A stretch of 64,000 nucleotides of DNA from Muscardinus avellanarius (lineage: Eukaryota > Chordata > Mammalia > Rodentia > Gliridae): positions 80,506,211 through 80,570,210 of the forward strand of contig OY726569.1 in assembly GCA_963383645.1 (NCBI GenBank), in the 5' to 3' direction. Position 1 is the stretch's first letter. Each line of letters begins with the position of its first letter. The notes beneath the pieces were generated by a model. It ran no database searches, was not told the DNA's origin, and saw only the letters and a list, made by a program, of their open reading frames with translations. This document shows positions 1-10,959 of this stretch, in pieces. The position numbers and the translations under genes are program-made.

Positions 1-429
1 CCCTGCCAGTCTCTCCCCACTCCCTCTGCTCAATCCCATTTGCCCTTCCTCATTTTTCACTTGAGCGGTTTCCCATCCCGGCCTCTGCTGTGGCCTCACT
101 CTGCTCAACACCAATAAAACACACTCAACACAGGTAGAACAAGGTGCCCGGGCTCGGGTGACAAATGGCCAGCCCGGCCCTGCTAAGCGTGGCTGTGAGC
201 CGCCCCTCCCGCGGGCGGCCTGGGCCCGTTCTCTGTGGCCCCAGAGTGGGGCAAGACGGCCAGCTGTGTGACCTCTGAGTTGACCTGGAGGCCTTTCTCG
301 GGATCCTGCGTGTCAGCTGGGTGGCAGGCAGGAAGGCAGGGACTATTGAAATGTCTGCCTGCGGCTTCGGCTGGAGCAGGTTGGGCATCTTAGTTTCTTA
401 GGCAGTAACTTTAACAGCTAGCTCGTACA
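1..429. other. Single-copy DNA, nothing recognised
   Basis: A lone AATAAA at 113-118 is not accompanied by any recognisable exon. It could be the 3' end of a gene lying to the left, but nothing in the preceding 110 bases supports that. Confidence 0.4.
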
Positions 430-605
430 CCCCTGGCCCTGTTTCAGGCACCGTGCTGAGGTTTTACCTTAGAGTCCTCAGGAAAACCCTATGAGGTGGA
501 GGTACCATGACTGTCAGTTTCACAGATAGCTCTGATGGAGGCTCAGCGAGGTCACCATCTTACCCAAGGCTCTCCCAGGCTCCGAAGTCTGGGCTTTGTA
601 CCTTA
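430..605 (-). mobile_element. MIR SINE (old)
   Basis: Diverged MIR: CAGGCACCGTGCTGAGG, AACCCTATGAGGTGG, then a degraded GAGGCTCAG...CACC. About 175 bases, low similarity. Confidence 0.55.
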
Positions 606-1094
606 TGTCCCGTGTGGGCGGCATGAGGCTGCACACTTAAGAAGCAAGATGTGATGTCCATTTGCTAGATTTCATGCTGGGGGGCCAGGGGCCACTGGAG
701 CCAGCACACAGACACACTCTGGTTTCCTTCTGCACTTCCTGCTGGGTCCCCACAGCTGTGGACAAGGTGGAAGGTGTTGGTGGCTCCTTCTCCCCAGAGC
801 AAGTGGCCAGAGGTGGGGGAGCTGGCACCTGCTCATGGTTCATCCTAGTGAGGTGCCCCAGCTTGGGGGAGCAGAGGAGAATGTGAGCCCCGAAGCTTAT
901 GAGTCTGCAACCCGGCCCCTCAGCCATGGCCACGTGGTGATGGGCTGGGTTCCAGCAGGTCTTGTGTTGTCTTTTGCTTGGGGTTCCTTTAATAGCCACA
1001 AGTGCAAGTTCAGCCTGGAGAGGCAGCCATCCTGAGCTGGAGCCCCCGGACTTCCTCTCTCTCTGCCTCCTTCCTCACTGGTAATTACAAACAC

Positions 1095-1235
1095 CGGCTG
1101 CTTTGTGTCTAAAATGGCTGAGATAATTGAAACGGAATTCAGAATCAGGGCCCTGCAGGCAACACTTGTTGAAAGAAGAAATAAAGATCGCTTGGGTCAC
1201 GTCTTTTGTAATTTGCGTTTAATAATCGTGCCAGG
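1095..1235. promoter_or_regulatory. Candidate conserved non-coding element A
   Basis: Repeat-free island of balanced composition with homeobox-like and GATA-like words (GATAATTG, TTTAATAATCG, AAGATCGC) between GC-rich flanks. No reading frame is favoured. The call rests on texture only; conservation was not tested. Confidence 0.35.
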
Positions 1236-1323
1236 AGGTGCGCACAAAGGGAGAGGCGGCAGGCGCACCAGCTCCCAGCTTGCCAGCCACCCTCCCTGGC
1301 CCACCAGGGAGAGGGGGAGGGAG

Positions 1324-1342
1324 CACCAAGGAGGGGGCGCTG
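1324..1342 (+). promoter_or_regulatory. CTCF-like motif 1
   Basis: CACCAAGGAGGGGGCGCTG matches the GGGGGCGCT core and most of the CCASYAGRKGGCRS consensus, with three mismatches on the left. It lies in GC-rich repeat-free DNA about 250 bases from a better match in the same orientation. Confidence 0.4.
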
Positions 1343-1578
1343 GAGGGGGAAGGGAAAGAGGCAGCAGGAGCCCAGGCAGCAGCGTGACTCTGACAGGCTC
1401 CAGGGGCACCGCCTTTGGACTCCGAAGCTTGCAACCCTCTACCACTCTGCTGCGCCAGCCCTGGAGGGGCCGACCAGCGTGGTGGGTGCCACTTGTCAGC
1501 TGCAGGTTTGAGAGCCTTCACAGGTGTCCTCCCGCAGCCTTGCGACCCATCATTCCCTAGAGCTGCTGACGTTTTGCA

Positions 1579-1597
1579 GCCTCCAGGAGGGCGCTGC
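1579..1597 (+). promoter_or_regulatory. CTCF-like motif 2
   Basis: GCCTCCAGGAGGGCGCTGC is a good match to the CTCF core (CCACCAGGGGGCGCT). Same orientation as the site at 1324. Occupancy cannot be told from sequence. Confidence 0.55.
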
Positions 1598-1809
1598 TCC
1601 CCCCTCAAGCCCAGGCATTACTCATGCCTAGAGGCACCTGGTCCACTGCCAAGGCCACCCGACTCCATGGCGCTGCCCCTTCCTGACTGTAGGACCTCGT
1701 GGAGTTAGGATTCCAAGGCTCCCTGGTGCTGGCGCATCACAGTGGGGAGGGAGAAGCTATGATCAGCTCGCCTGGCGGCGGAGAGATGGTGTTGTGGGCT
1801 CTTCTGTTG

Positions 1810-2410
1810 GAGCCCTACCTCCCAGTACTCTAGCGTGACTGTATTTGGAGACAGGGCCCTTAAAGGGTTAATTAAGTGAAAAGGAGGTCATGGGGTGGGC
1901 TCTAGTCTAACATGACTGATGTTCTTGCAAGAAGAGGACACTTTGGCTTATTTTTTGGTACTGGGGATTGAACCCAGGGACATTCTACCTCTGAGCTATA
2001 ACCCCAGTCCTATTTTACTTTATTTTTTATTTGGAAGCAAGGTCTCACTAGGTTGCTGAGTACAACCTAGGTTGCAAAGGCTGACTTCAAACCTGTGATC
2101 CTCCTGTCTTGGCCACCCAAGTACTGGGATTATAGATGTGTGCCACCATGCCCAAACCCTCAGCCCGTTATATTGCTAAGGGTCTCGCTAAATTGCTGAG
2201 GCTGGCCTCAAACCTGTGATCCTCCTGTTTCAACACCCAAATACTGGGATTATAGGCATGAGCCACCATTTAAAGTCACGAAGAGACACAGGGGTGTGTG
2301 TTTAAAAGGAAAGCATATGAGGACAAAGTGAGAGGGTGGCCATCTGCAGAGCGAGAAAGGCCTCAGGGAAACTAAAGCTGTCAACACCTTGATCTTGAAC
2401 TCCTGGCCCA
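1810..2410 (+). mobile_element. MaLR (MLT1-type) LTR, split by SINEs
   Basis: Segments 1,810-1,950 and 2,271-2,410 form one LTR: GTGACTGTATTTGGAGACAG, then GAAGAGGACAC on the left, and AGAGACACAGG, GGCCATCTGC, CACCTTGATCTTGAACT on the right, the usual MLT1 word order. Minus-strand SINE material (1,951-2,270) separates the halves. Confidence 0.75.
1951..2270 (-). mobile_element. Two B1-dID SINE units in the MaLR LTR
   Basis: A full unit at 1,951-2,154 (starts GGTACTGGGGATTGAACCC, ends TGCCACCATGCCC) is followed by a second unit at 2,160-2,270 with only its B1 part. The second begins in the middle of the repeat and ends GAGCCACCATT. Confidence 0.85.
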
Positions 2411-2888
2411 CAGGAGTGAGAGGACACATCTGCTGTGTAAGGCACCAGCCATGGCGCTATATTCAGGCCACCCTAGCAAGCTGCCACATGTGGTGCATTG
2501 CACAGAGACCTTTGCTGGGTGCTCCTCACCTGCAGGTCCCTCCTCTTTCCGCCCAGGTGAAAAGCACCAAGGAGCGGAACTCCAGCAGCTTCCCCTTCCC
2601 CGTGGGCCAGGGGCTAGGCGGCCAGCCGCTGGAGGAAGGGACTGGAGCACCGGCCCGGCCCAGAGTTCCTTCTCAAGGTTCAGGACTACTCACTGCTCAG
2701 TGAAGTCCCACTCCCTCCACTCACAAGCCTCTTCCCCTTTTCTCACTGATGAGTAAACGTGTCTGGAGTTCGTAACACAAGGGACCTCTCCGTCTTTGCA
2801 GAAGCCAAAGTTTTGGCACAAACTAGCCATCTGGCATCTGGGAACCAGCAGTAATATTTTTGGACAAAACTATAGAAAAAGGGGTGTG

Positions 2889-3090
2889 AATCTTGGCGTA
2901 GTGGTGCATGCTTGCAACCCTAATACTTGGGAGGCTGAGACAGGAGGATCGCAGGTTCGTGGCCAGCATCAGCTACTTAGTGAGGCTCTCAGCAACTTAG
3001 TAAGACTGTACTTCAGAATAAAGAATTAAAAAAGAGGGCTGAGGGTGTAGCTAGGAGGTAGAATACCCCTGAGTTCAACCCCCAACACCA
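2889..3090 (+). mobile_element. B1-dID SINE with polypurine tail
   Basis: Complete but diverged copy; the right half ends GAGTTCAACCCCCAACACC and passes directly into the GAAA/GGAA tract at 3,091. Confidence 0.9.
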
Positions 3091-3222
3091 AAGAAAGAAA
3101 GAAAGAAAGAAAGAGAAAGGGAGGGAGGAAGGAAGGGAGAAAGAAAATAAAAGAAGGAAGGAAAGAAGAAAGAAGGAAAGAAAAAGAGATGGAAGGAAGG
3201 AAAGAAAGAAAAAGAAAGAGAG
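3091..3222. repeat. Polypurine (GAAA/GGAA)n tract
   Basis: About 130 bases almost purely A and G on the + strand. It has grown from the A-rich tail of the SINE at 2,889. Confidence 0.95.
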
Positions 3223-3535
3223 GCTGTGAATGAGGAGCTTTCCAAGGTGGGTGGGCAGCATGAATTCCGTCCGGGTCCCGGGCGGCTGGTGGAGCACGCT
3301 GACCCTGGCTCTCCACTGTGGCCGGCTCATGGAGCATCCAAGGAGCAAGCGCTGGGGACAGAGGAGAGAGCACAGCAGCAGCCGATGGAGAAGGTTTTCA
3401 GTTTAGAAGAGCTTCGGGAAGGAGTGGGGGCAGGGGCACCACGGACCTGTGAGAGTCCTGAGAACTGCCCCTGCTGCCAAGAGCTGATGGATGTGCTCTC
3501 AGACCTGCTCATGTGGGCCCCTCCGTGCTGAGAGG

Positions 3536-3665
3536 GGGAGGTAGATGGTCTCTCCACTGTAGAGAGGAGGTAATGGGGTTCAGAGAGGTTAAGTACTTGC
3601 TCATGATTGCACAGCTAAAAAGTGACAGCGCTGTAATTCAAACCCCAGACTTCCAGATTCCCAAT
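3536..3665 (-). mobile_element. MIR SINE fragment
   Basis: GGTTCAGAGAGGTTAAGTAC, CACAGCTAAAAAGTGACAG and TTCAAACCCCAGACTTC follow the MIR core in reverse orientation. Confidence 0.75.
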
Positions 3666-3684
3666 CTGGCCCTTCTTTTTAAAG

Positions 3685-3951
3685 CAGGGGTTGCCAAACT
3701 GTAGCCCAAGGGTCAAGTCAGGCTCAGTTTCATGTGGCTTGTCAACCAAGAGAAGTTTAGACATTTTTAAATGGCTAGGGGGAAAAATCAAAAGAAAAAC
3801 AACCTTTCATGATGACGCACATTATCTGATTCCCTATTGTCCATCTGCCTTCACGCGGCAGCTGCAGTGTCGAGTTGCTGGGCAGAGACTGGTCCTCAAC
3901 CCCTCCAGGCTGCACTTTTGGGCCTTTACAGAAAGCATTTGCCAATCCCTG
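3685..3951. mobile_element. hAT-type non-autonomous DNA transposon (MITE)
   Basis: About 267 bases with imperfect terminal inverted repeats: left CAGGGGTTGCCAAACT, right GCATTTGCCAATCCCTG. The internal CTTTACAGAAAG beside the right end is typical of the 'cagggg...cccctg' mammalian MITEs. No coding capacity. Confidence 0.75.
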
Positions 3952-4279
3952 CACTAGAGTCGTGTACCGTGGGCGATGGAGGAGACCTTAGCTACCACGT
4001 GGTCTGACAATTTCAGTGTGCTCTCACTGTCTTGTCTCCTGATCCCGGGAAGCAGAGTGAGACCCACTGTGTGCCAAGGCCGCCCTCGGGTCCCGCCCTG
4101 CCAGCCTCCCCGCCTGCACGGGGCTGGGAAGCAGGCTCCACTCCTCCTGGCTCTGCTGTTGTCTGTGCATGAGGCCCTTGCAGAGCACTTAGCCGCATCC
4201 CCAGACTTGGGAGCTTGGACCCCGTGGCAGCACCAAGCACCAGGGAGCAGAGGCGACACCACCTGATGGGGCGGGGTGC

Positions 4280-4465
4280 ACGTATGGAAACTATGGAGCT
4301 GCCTCCTGTGTGCTGTGGCTAAAGTAGGCTCAAGTCCTGACCCTGGTGACCTGGATGAGTCGCTTCAACATTCTGTGCCTCAAAGCGCCAAACCCATGGG
4401 GTTGAGAGGACATAAAATCAATCAATGCACAGAAAGTGCTTGGAATGGCACCTGGCACCATGTGG
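4280..4465 (+). mobile_element. MIR SINE
   Basis: GGCTCAAGTCCTGACC, GACCTGGATGAGTCGCTTC and AGTGCTTGGAATGGCACCTG follow MIR order on the + strand. Confidence 0.65.
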
Positions 4466-4480
4466 GCTGTGTGGGTGATG

Positions 4481-4781
4481 TTGATGTGTGTGTGTGTGTG
4501 TGTGTGTGTGTGTTGGTATGCCACGGATGAAACCCAGGGCTTTGCACATGCTAGCCGAGCACTCTACCAATGAGCTACACTCCCAGCCCATGGTCACTGT
4601 TATTCAAAGTCTGTGATCCCAGTAGTTGGAAGGCTGAGACAGGAGGATCACAGGTTTGAAGACAGCCTTAGCAATTTAGTGATGCTCTCAGCAACTTAGT
4701 GACACCCTGCTTCCAATTAAAAAATAAAATAGGGCTGGGAGTGTAGCTCAGAAGTAGAATGTCCCTGGTTAAATCTCCAGC

Positions 4782-4825
<44 letters not shown>
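4481..4825. mobile_element. TG tract, ID monomer (-), B1-dID (+), CA tract
   Basis: (TG)n at 4,483-4,512 abuts an ID-derived monomer at 4,513-4,589 on the minus strand (GAAACCCAGGGC...AGCTACACTCCC). A plus-strand B1-dID at about 4,604-4,785 then ends in (CA)n, 4,786-4,824. The two microsatellites thus face outward from the two SINE 3' ends. Confidence 0.85.
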
Positions 4826-4828
<3 letters not shown>

Positions 4829-4860
4829 ACATACACACATGCACACACACACATGCTCCT

Positions 4861-5075
4861 TTTTTTTGTGGTACTGAGGATGGAACCCAGGTGTATTCTA
4901 CCTTCAAGCTACACCCCAGCCCTATTTTTTTTTTTTATTATTCTTTGTTTAGAAACAGGATCTCACTGAGTTTCAAAGGGCCTCACTAAGTAGCTAAGGC
5001 TGGCCGCAAACCAAGATCCTCCTATCTCAGCCTCCCAAATGCTGGGATTGCAAGCGTGCGGCACCACGCCCGGCT
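4861..5075 (-). mobile_element. B1-dID SINE
   Basis: Full copy from the T-tail (GTGGTACTGAGGATGGAACC) to GCACCACGCCCGGC. It faces the CA-rich DNA left of it. Confidence 0.93.
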
Positions 5076-5610
5076 CACATACTCCTTTTCTATCGAGCTA
5101 GTTCTTCCAAGCAGACTGGCAGAAGCAGAGTCCAGGGGCCTCCACTACCCAACGACCCTCCCCTCAGGGCCTTCACAGGACCACCAGTTGTTAAGAGAAG
5201 TGAGCCATGGGTCTTTAAGATTTTGTGCCAAATTTTCCCCAGAATCTGTATTTGGAATGAGGGGTGGGGGGACCAGAGAGTCAAGGCCACTGGCTGAGTG
5301 AGTGCCCTCTGGGAACTGAGGTGCTAAGAAAAGTGAGAATGCATGGACTCGCCCACACTTGGACCCCGGAAGTACCACGCGGAACCAAAGAGGAATGGCC
5401 AAGACGAGGCGCTCTTAATGCGGACATTCAGACCCGCGGGAAGTGCTGCGTGCTGCCCAGGAGGCACCATTCCTCCACAGCCAGAGTGTCAAGAAACACA
5501 TGAATGGGCACTGAATTCAGAGCAGCAGGCTCCTGGGGGAGTGGAGCCTTGAGGGCCTTGCCTGAATTTGGGGCAGAAAAGGTATAATTTCATTGGCTGG
5601 AGGGTAAATG

Positions 5611-5846
5611 CATGAGACCTCTTTATATATATAATAAATTAAAAATATAAAAAATACATATATATTTTTTGTGGAACCAGGGCTTGCTACCTCTGAGCTA
5701 TACCTCCAGCCCTTTTTATTCTTTTGAAACAAGAGTCTCACCACATGCTTTAGGCTGGTCTCGAACCTGTGATCCTCCTATCTCAGCTTCCCAAGTATTG
5801 AGATTATAGGCATGCACCCCTACACCTGGCATGAGACCTCTTTATA
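5611..5846 (-). mobile_element. B1-dID SINE with 17-bp target-site duplication
   Basis: Insert 5,628-5,829 is bounded by perfect copies of CATGAGACCTCTTTATA at 5611-5627 and 5830-5846. The left side is an AT-rich tail as expected for minus orientation. Confidence 0.95.
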
Positions 5847-6580
5847 CATATTAGTTGTGCAACCTTTTTGTGAGTCTTAAGTATTTTGTAATCTACGTTT
5901 ATATCTATTTATGTGGGCAAGATTAATTTTGCAAAACAAAACGCGGGGACCTTGACATTTCACCCCACCAAAAAGCCCTGCAGATGGACCAGGAGAGACG
6001 AGGTACGTGTGATGAGCAGTGAGCCTTGTGGTGTGCGGGAACACGCCTGGCGCTCTGGCCCCTTCATTTGTGTTCGCCCTGCCCCCGCCCCACACACGCA
6101 GGCTCCTCCCTGCCCTCCTCCCTGCGCCCGCAGCCCTTCCCCATCTGCTGGCTGTGTTGTCCCTTGCTTGGTAGAGCATCTACTCTGGGCCCTGGAGCAG
6201 CGGAGGCTCTGGTCCCCTATCCCTGCCCAGGCCGAGGGGCTTTGGAACATGTGTTTCTGGGAGGCAGACACCAGCTGGTGGGGGAGACATTTGCATATCA
6301 ACTGAGCCCCCCAGAGCCAGCCCAGGGTTGTGAGGGGGAGGCTGTGGCAGGATGGAGGGAGAGGGAAGGCTCTGGTCAGCTAGGGGTCAGGCGGAACAGA
6401 TTTCTGAGTGGAGAGACAGATGGTTAAAGCAGAAAAAGAGGGAGGAGGGCACATCCTGAGTCCTACGTGGAGGAAGATACTCGAGAGTCAAATGTACCTT
6501 CCATCTTCGCAGGGCTTGGTGTTTCCAAAGCATTTTCAGTTTTTTTCATTTGATTTCTCATGTCGTAGCAGGGAGTACAT
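5847..6580. other. Single-copy DNA, nothing recognised
   Basis: Mixed composition, no repeat. Open frames here are not supported by splice sites or codon bias. Confidence 0.4.
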
Positions 6581-6650
6581 TATTGTCATCTCCGTTTTAC
6601 AGATGAGGAAACTGAGGCTCAGACAAATTAGTCAGGCGCCTCGCTCAAGC
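6581..6650 (-). mobile_element. MIR core fragment
   Basis: TTTTACAGATGAGGAAACTG followed by AGGCTCAGA is the most conserved MIR block, reversed. Confidence 0.8.
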
Positions 6651-7032
6651 CAGGGGTGGTGGCCAGTGCCTGGAGGAGTCTTTGGACTCCTCGTCTAGTG
6701 CTCTTTTCACTGCACCACAAGCTCCACTCACTCACCTCGCCTTCTTCTCTCGGTGCACCCCAGCTGGCACTGAGCCCTCTACTCCATTGGAGCTGAATGT
6801 TATGGAGAAGACGCCGGCATCAGAAGTCAACCAGGGCTCTACGGTTCTTTCCTACTGTGAAGTTCTTCCATTGTGGGGACTGAAACACAAACGAACACGG
6901 AGCCGGAGTCTACGGCAGCACCTGTGTCTATCTCTGCTGCTTCCCACACAGCCTTGGAGCAGAGCTTCTTACAGAATCCCTGGCTCTGTGAGCTCCTCTG
7001 CACCAAGGAAAGGCAGGGCCAGCGCTGGCCAG

Positions 7033-7755
7033 GCAGCCCTGGCACACGCAGCCCCTGCACACACAGCCCCTTGCACACACAGATCCGCTGCACTTACACA
7101 GCCCCTGAGCATACAGAGGCCCTGCATGTGCAGCCTCCAGACATTCACAACCCCTGAACACACACACAGCCCCTGCACACACACACAGGCCCTACACACA
7201 CAGCCCCTACACACAGTCCCTGTACACAGTTCCTATACACAAACAGCCCCTGCACACACACAGCCCCTATACACACACACATACAGCCCCTATACACACA
7301 CACAGCCCCTGCACACACAGTCCCTGCACACACACACAGGCCCTACACACACACAGCCCCTACACACAGTCCCTGTACAAACACAGTTCCTATACACAAA
7401 CAGCCCCTGCACACATACAACCCCTGCACCCACAGTCCCCGCACACACACACACAGCCCCCTACACACACAGACCCTACACACAGTCCCTGCATGCACAC
7501 AGTCCCTGTACAAACACAGTTCCTATACACAAATAGCCCCTGCACACACACAGCCCCTGCACACACAGTCCCCGCACACACACAGTTCCTATACACACAC
7601 AGCAGACCCTGTACACACACAGCCCCCTGCACACACAGCCCCTATTCACACACAGTCCCTGCACACACAGCTGCTGTACACACAGTCTCCTGCACACACA
7701 CAGCCCCTGCACACGCAGCCTCTGCACACAGGCTCCCTGCTCATGCAAACACACC
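7033..7755. repeat. CA-rich degenerate minisatellite
   Basis: About 720 bases built from variable 12-18-base units of the form CACACACAGCCCCTG with frequent TACACACAGTCCC and GTTCCTATACACAAACAG variants. A longer block (CAGCCCCTACACACAGTCCC then GTTCCTATACACAAACAG) recurs near 7,200, 7,345 and 7,490, showing higher-order duplication. It holds no SINE. Long open frames on both strands are by-products of this composition. Confidence 0.93.
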
Positions 7756-8930
7756 GAGCTGGCCCTGCCTCCTGGCTGTGCAGCTCCAAACCGATCACTG
7801 AGGCTGACCGTGCTGGAGCTCAGTGATGTCTGAGAAACACTGGTCCCCGCAGAAGGCCAGGCAGAGGAGGCACCAAGGCAGGACTGGGCCCTCCATGTGA
7901 CCCATCATCACTTGATTCTTGGTGCCAGCCCTCCCCGCCGATGCCTGGGCCTCCACTTCTTCATTTCCAATGTAGAGAAGTCTTGGGAAACCTAGAAGGG
8001 GAGACTGAGGCTCGAGGAATTTCAGCCACCCTGGTCCCCAGGCAGCAGGAGGCAGGGCTGGTCTCTGTTGGCAGCCATGTCCTGGCCAGCATCCCTGGCA
8101 GTCTTCAGCCCTTTTGCAGGCACATGGGTCTCTGCGCTGTCCCCACCCTTTGGCCCTCCAGTCCCTGTGGACTCTCTGGCTTGGCCTACCTTGGGTTTCT
8201 GAGGCTGGGGCCTGTTGCCCACTCTCTGCCCATGACTAGAGATCACTCTTCTTCTGTGTGTGGCCAGGAGAGCAGCAATGATGCGCAAGTGCCCACTGGG
8301 ACCCCAGGTGCCTCCTCCTGGGTGTCGGGAGAGAGCATCCCCCCAGCATCTCTGGGCCTAAGGGTGGGTCAGGCCAAGTGTCTGCGCTTGCCCAGAGTGG
8401 ATGGGAGGGTTTGTGGGGTGTCAGCCTGGCAGCCTGGACTTCGGCTTCACACTTCCCCTGCAGGTGTGTGTTTGGGGGTGAGGGCAGGAGCTGCATGGCA
8501 GGAGGCCCCGATTCCCACCCACGTGGTCCTCCTCCTGGCTCAGCGTGACCCGTGTTGGAGAGGAGGCTGCTCAGTGTCCTCCGGGGTGGCCTCAGTCTGC
8601 GCTCTCTCTCCTCCGATCACACCGGCTGTCCCTGTGCTGGCCAAGCCCTTTCTTGGCACCGGGCCTTTGTACCCCCCTTGGCCTGAATGCACTGATTTTC
8701 ACATGCACTTTTATCTGAAACTCAAATACACTTCCTTGAAGTGATGGTCTCTGAACCCTGGTCTACATGAGCCGCCTCCCCACTCCAGGCTGGTCACCTC
8801 TATCTTGTCTTGATTGCCTCCTCGGGGCGCCTACCTCAATTTTAATTACTTCTTAGCTCACTCAATTATTTTCTACTCCCCAGCCCCAGCCCTCTGCCTG
8901 GCTCCCTCTTAAGAGTACCCCAAGCTCCTA
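7756..8930. other. GC-rich single-copy DNA
   Basis: No repeat until the MIR at 8,935. The 267-codon open frame at 7,941-8,744 has no recognisable domain and ordinary GC-rich composition; I do not call it a gene. Confidence 0.4.
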
Positions 8931-8934
8931 GAGC

Positions 8935-9120
8935 CCTGCCTGACCCATAGTAGGTGCACAATAAATATTTGTTGGAGGAATAAACTGAAATGCTTGACAA
9001 AGTAGACTGTCATTGCTGTACTTTACAGATAAGAATAAAAGATTTAGCAAGCTCTCATAGGCAGGCAGAGACCCTACCAGAGACTTTCCTCCAGGTCTTT
9101 ACACTAGAAACCTGCACCAG
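8935..9120. mobile_element. MIR fragments
   Basis: TAGTAGGTGCACAATAAATA is a MIR 3' end on the + strand; TTTACAGATAAGAATAAAAG just after it resembles a MIR core in reverse. Two old copies back to back. Confidence 0.5.
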
Positions 9121-9403
9121 AGCCTGCTCAATCTCTGCGCGGTTTTACAACCTGAGGGCAGCCACCCCACGAGTACCTTGGTGTGGGGTCATCAGGCCCC
9201 AGCTTGACTTGGGGCAGCCCTAAGAGTGCACAGCAAGACAGAAAAGGGGAAAAGAGGTAGGGGCTGAAGGGCCGAGTGTTTGAGCGATGGCACAGGTTCT
9301 CTCTGTGGATCTGGAGGCCCCCTAACCCCAGCCCTGCATTTTGTCCAGGAGAAAAATAAATAGCGTGCATGAGGGGTGCAACCCTTTTTTGAGACGAAAA
9401 GTA

Positions 9404-9659
9404 CAGATGTGATCACAGAGCCGGGCATGGTGGCGCATGCTTGTAATCCCCGCGCTTGGGAGGCTGAGACAGGTGGATCTTGCAGGTTCGAAGCCAGCCT
9501 CAGCTACTTAGTGAGGCTCTCAGCAACTTAGTGAGATCCTGTTTCCAAATAAAATATAAAATAGGTCTGGGAGTGTAGCCCGGAGGTAGAAAGCCTCTGG
9601 GTTCCACCCCCAGTACCACCAAAAAAAAAAAAAAAAAAAAAAACCAGATGTGATCACAG
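9404..9659 (+). mobile_element. Young B1-dID SINE with 15-bp TSD
   Basis: Insert 9,419-9,644 flanked by perfect CAGATGTGATCACAG at 9404-9418 and 9645-9659. It has a 23-base uninterrupted A tail and the variant ID half (CTGGGAGTGTAGCCCGGAGG...GGGTTCCACCCCC). Confidence 0.97.
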
Positions 9660-9692
9660 CTCAGCCTGTGCTCACAGATGCCACACAGCACC

Positions 9693-9807
9693 TCTGCAAC
9701 TCAGTGAGACCCTGTTTCAAAATGAAGAATAAAAAATAGGGCAGGGGATGTAGCTCGGAGGTCGAATGCCCCTGGGTTCCATCCCCAGACCCACAAAAAA
9801 AAAAAAA
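9693..9807 (+). mobile_element. 5'-truncated B1-dID SINE
   Basis: Begins CTGCAACTCAGTGAGACC, lacks most of B1 and ends CATCCCCAGACCCAC plus A13. The right half reads GGGCAGGGGATGTAGCTC. Confidence 0.88.
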
Positions 9808-9937
9808 GAGTCAAAATGTTACTAGATAGGGGTCCAAGGAGGTCCCCCAGGAGGGGAGGGAACCTCTACTCAGCCCCAGCAGGTTCTTGACTTTTGCCAC
9901 AGAAGAATTTCAGGGCACAGCAAAAAGGCACAGACAA

Positions 9938-10096
9938 GCTGGGCATGGTGGCACATGCCTGCAACCTCAGTACTGGGGAGGCTGAGGCAGGAAGGTTAAA
10001 AGGTTTGAAGCCTCAGCAGCTTAGGGATAAAGGAGCTGGAGGTGTAGCTCAGGGGTAGAATATCCCCGATTTCAATCTCCAGTACAAAAAAAAAAT
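9938..10096 (+). mobile_element. B1-dID SINE with internal deletion
   Basis: The B1 half is intact to GGTTTGAAGCC, then a gap removes part of the B1 3' end before GGAGGTGTAGCTCAGGGG. Confidence 0.88.
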
Positions 10097-10336
10097 ACAC
10101 ATTTATAAGTAGTTCTGTTGCAGGGGGAAGATCAATGATGAGCTGTTACATGTGATTAGATTTAGACTGTAAAGTTTCCTTGGGAATGGAGGGTGGGCCC
10201 AGCCTCCCCTGTGTTTCTTGTCAAATCCCTGCTGCGGCCCACAGGCAGGTTCACCAAGCAAGGGTGGTCTCGGACCTCAGAGCTTGTGGCGGGCATTGCA
10301 ACCATTCGCCATACCCCATCCCTCCCTCTCCTTGTG

Positions 10337-10562
10337 TGTTAGTCAGTTTTCTGTTACTGCCTCAACTAATAAATTTATAGAGAAAAAAAGTCAGCCAGGT
10401 ATGGTGGTACATGCCTGTAATTCCAATAGTTGGGAGGCTGAGACAGGAGGATCACAGGTTTGAAGCCAGCCTCAGCAATTTAGGGAGACCCTATATCCAA
10501 ATAAAAAAAATCAGGCTGGGGGTATAGCTCAGAGGTAAAATGCCCCTGGGTTAAATCCTCAG

Positions 10563-10602
<40 letters not shown>

Positions 10603-10606
10603 AAAG

Positions 10607-10657
<51 letters not shown>

Positions 10658-10935
10658 TAAGGAAGGAAGAAATAAGAAAGAAAGGAAAAGAAAAAGAGGA
10701 AAGTTTGTTTGGGCTCATGTTCTCAGAGGTTCCAATCCACAGCTGGCTGGCTCTGTAGCTTTCAGGCCTTGGTGAGGGAACCCATCCTGGTGGGGGCATG
10801 TGGTGGAGTGAAACCACTCACCTCACAGCCAAAGAGCATAGGAAGAAGAAACCAGGTACTAGGCCCCACCTCACAATGGTGCCATGATGGGGACAAAGCC
10901 TTGGGAACACTAAAGATACAATTTAGCACCTAGCA
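10337..10935 (-). mobile_element. MaLR LTR split by SINE and microsatellites
   Basis: Left part 10,337-10,390 (TTAGTCAGTTTTCTGTTACT), right part 10,695-10,931 (TTGGGCTCATGTTCTCAGAG ... TAGGCCCCACCTCACAATGG). The order fits a reversed MaLR LTR. The SINE at 10,392 and its tracts sit inside. Confidence 0.7.
10392..10655 (+). mobile_element. B1-dID SINE with (CA)n(GA)n tail
   Basis: SINE 10,392-10,565 continues into (CA)n to 10,600 and (GA)n at 10,609-10,654. The junction is TCCTCAGGTACACACAC. Confidence 0.92.
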
Positions 10936-10959
10936 TGCAGAAGGTAATGTTTTTTTTTT

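Noticed and set aside
1..120. 3' end of an upstream gene based on AATAAA at 113
   Set aside because: No recognisable coding exon or downstream GU-rich signal to support a transcript end.
6682..7755. Long open frames (up to 284 codons) rich in Cys, His, Thr or Pro repeats on both strands
   Set aside because: They are translations of the CA-rich minisatellite in several frames at once, with no domain, splice signal or independent support.
7941..8744. 267-codon open frame in GC-rich DNA
   Set aside because: No domain, no coding-like composition, several shadow frames alongside and no splice context.
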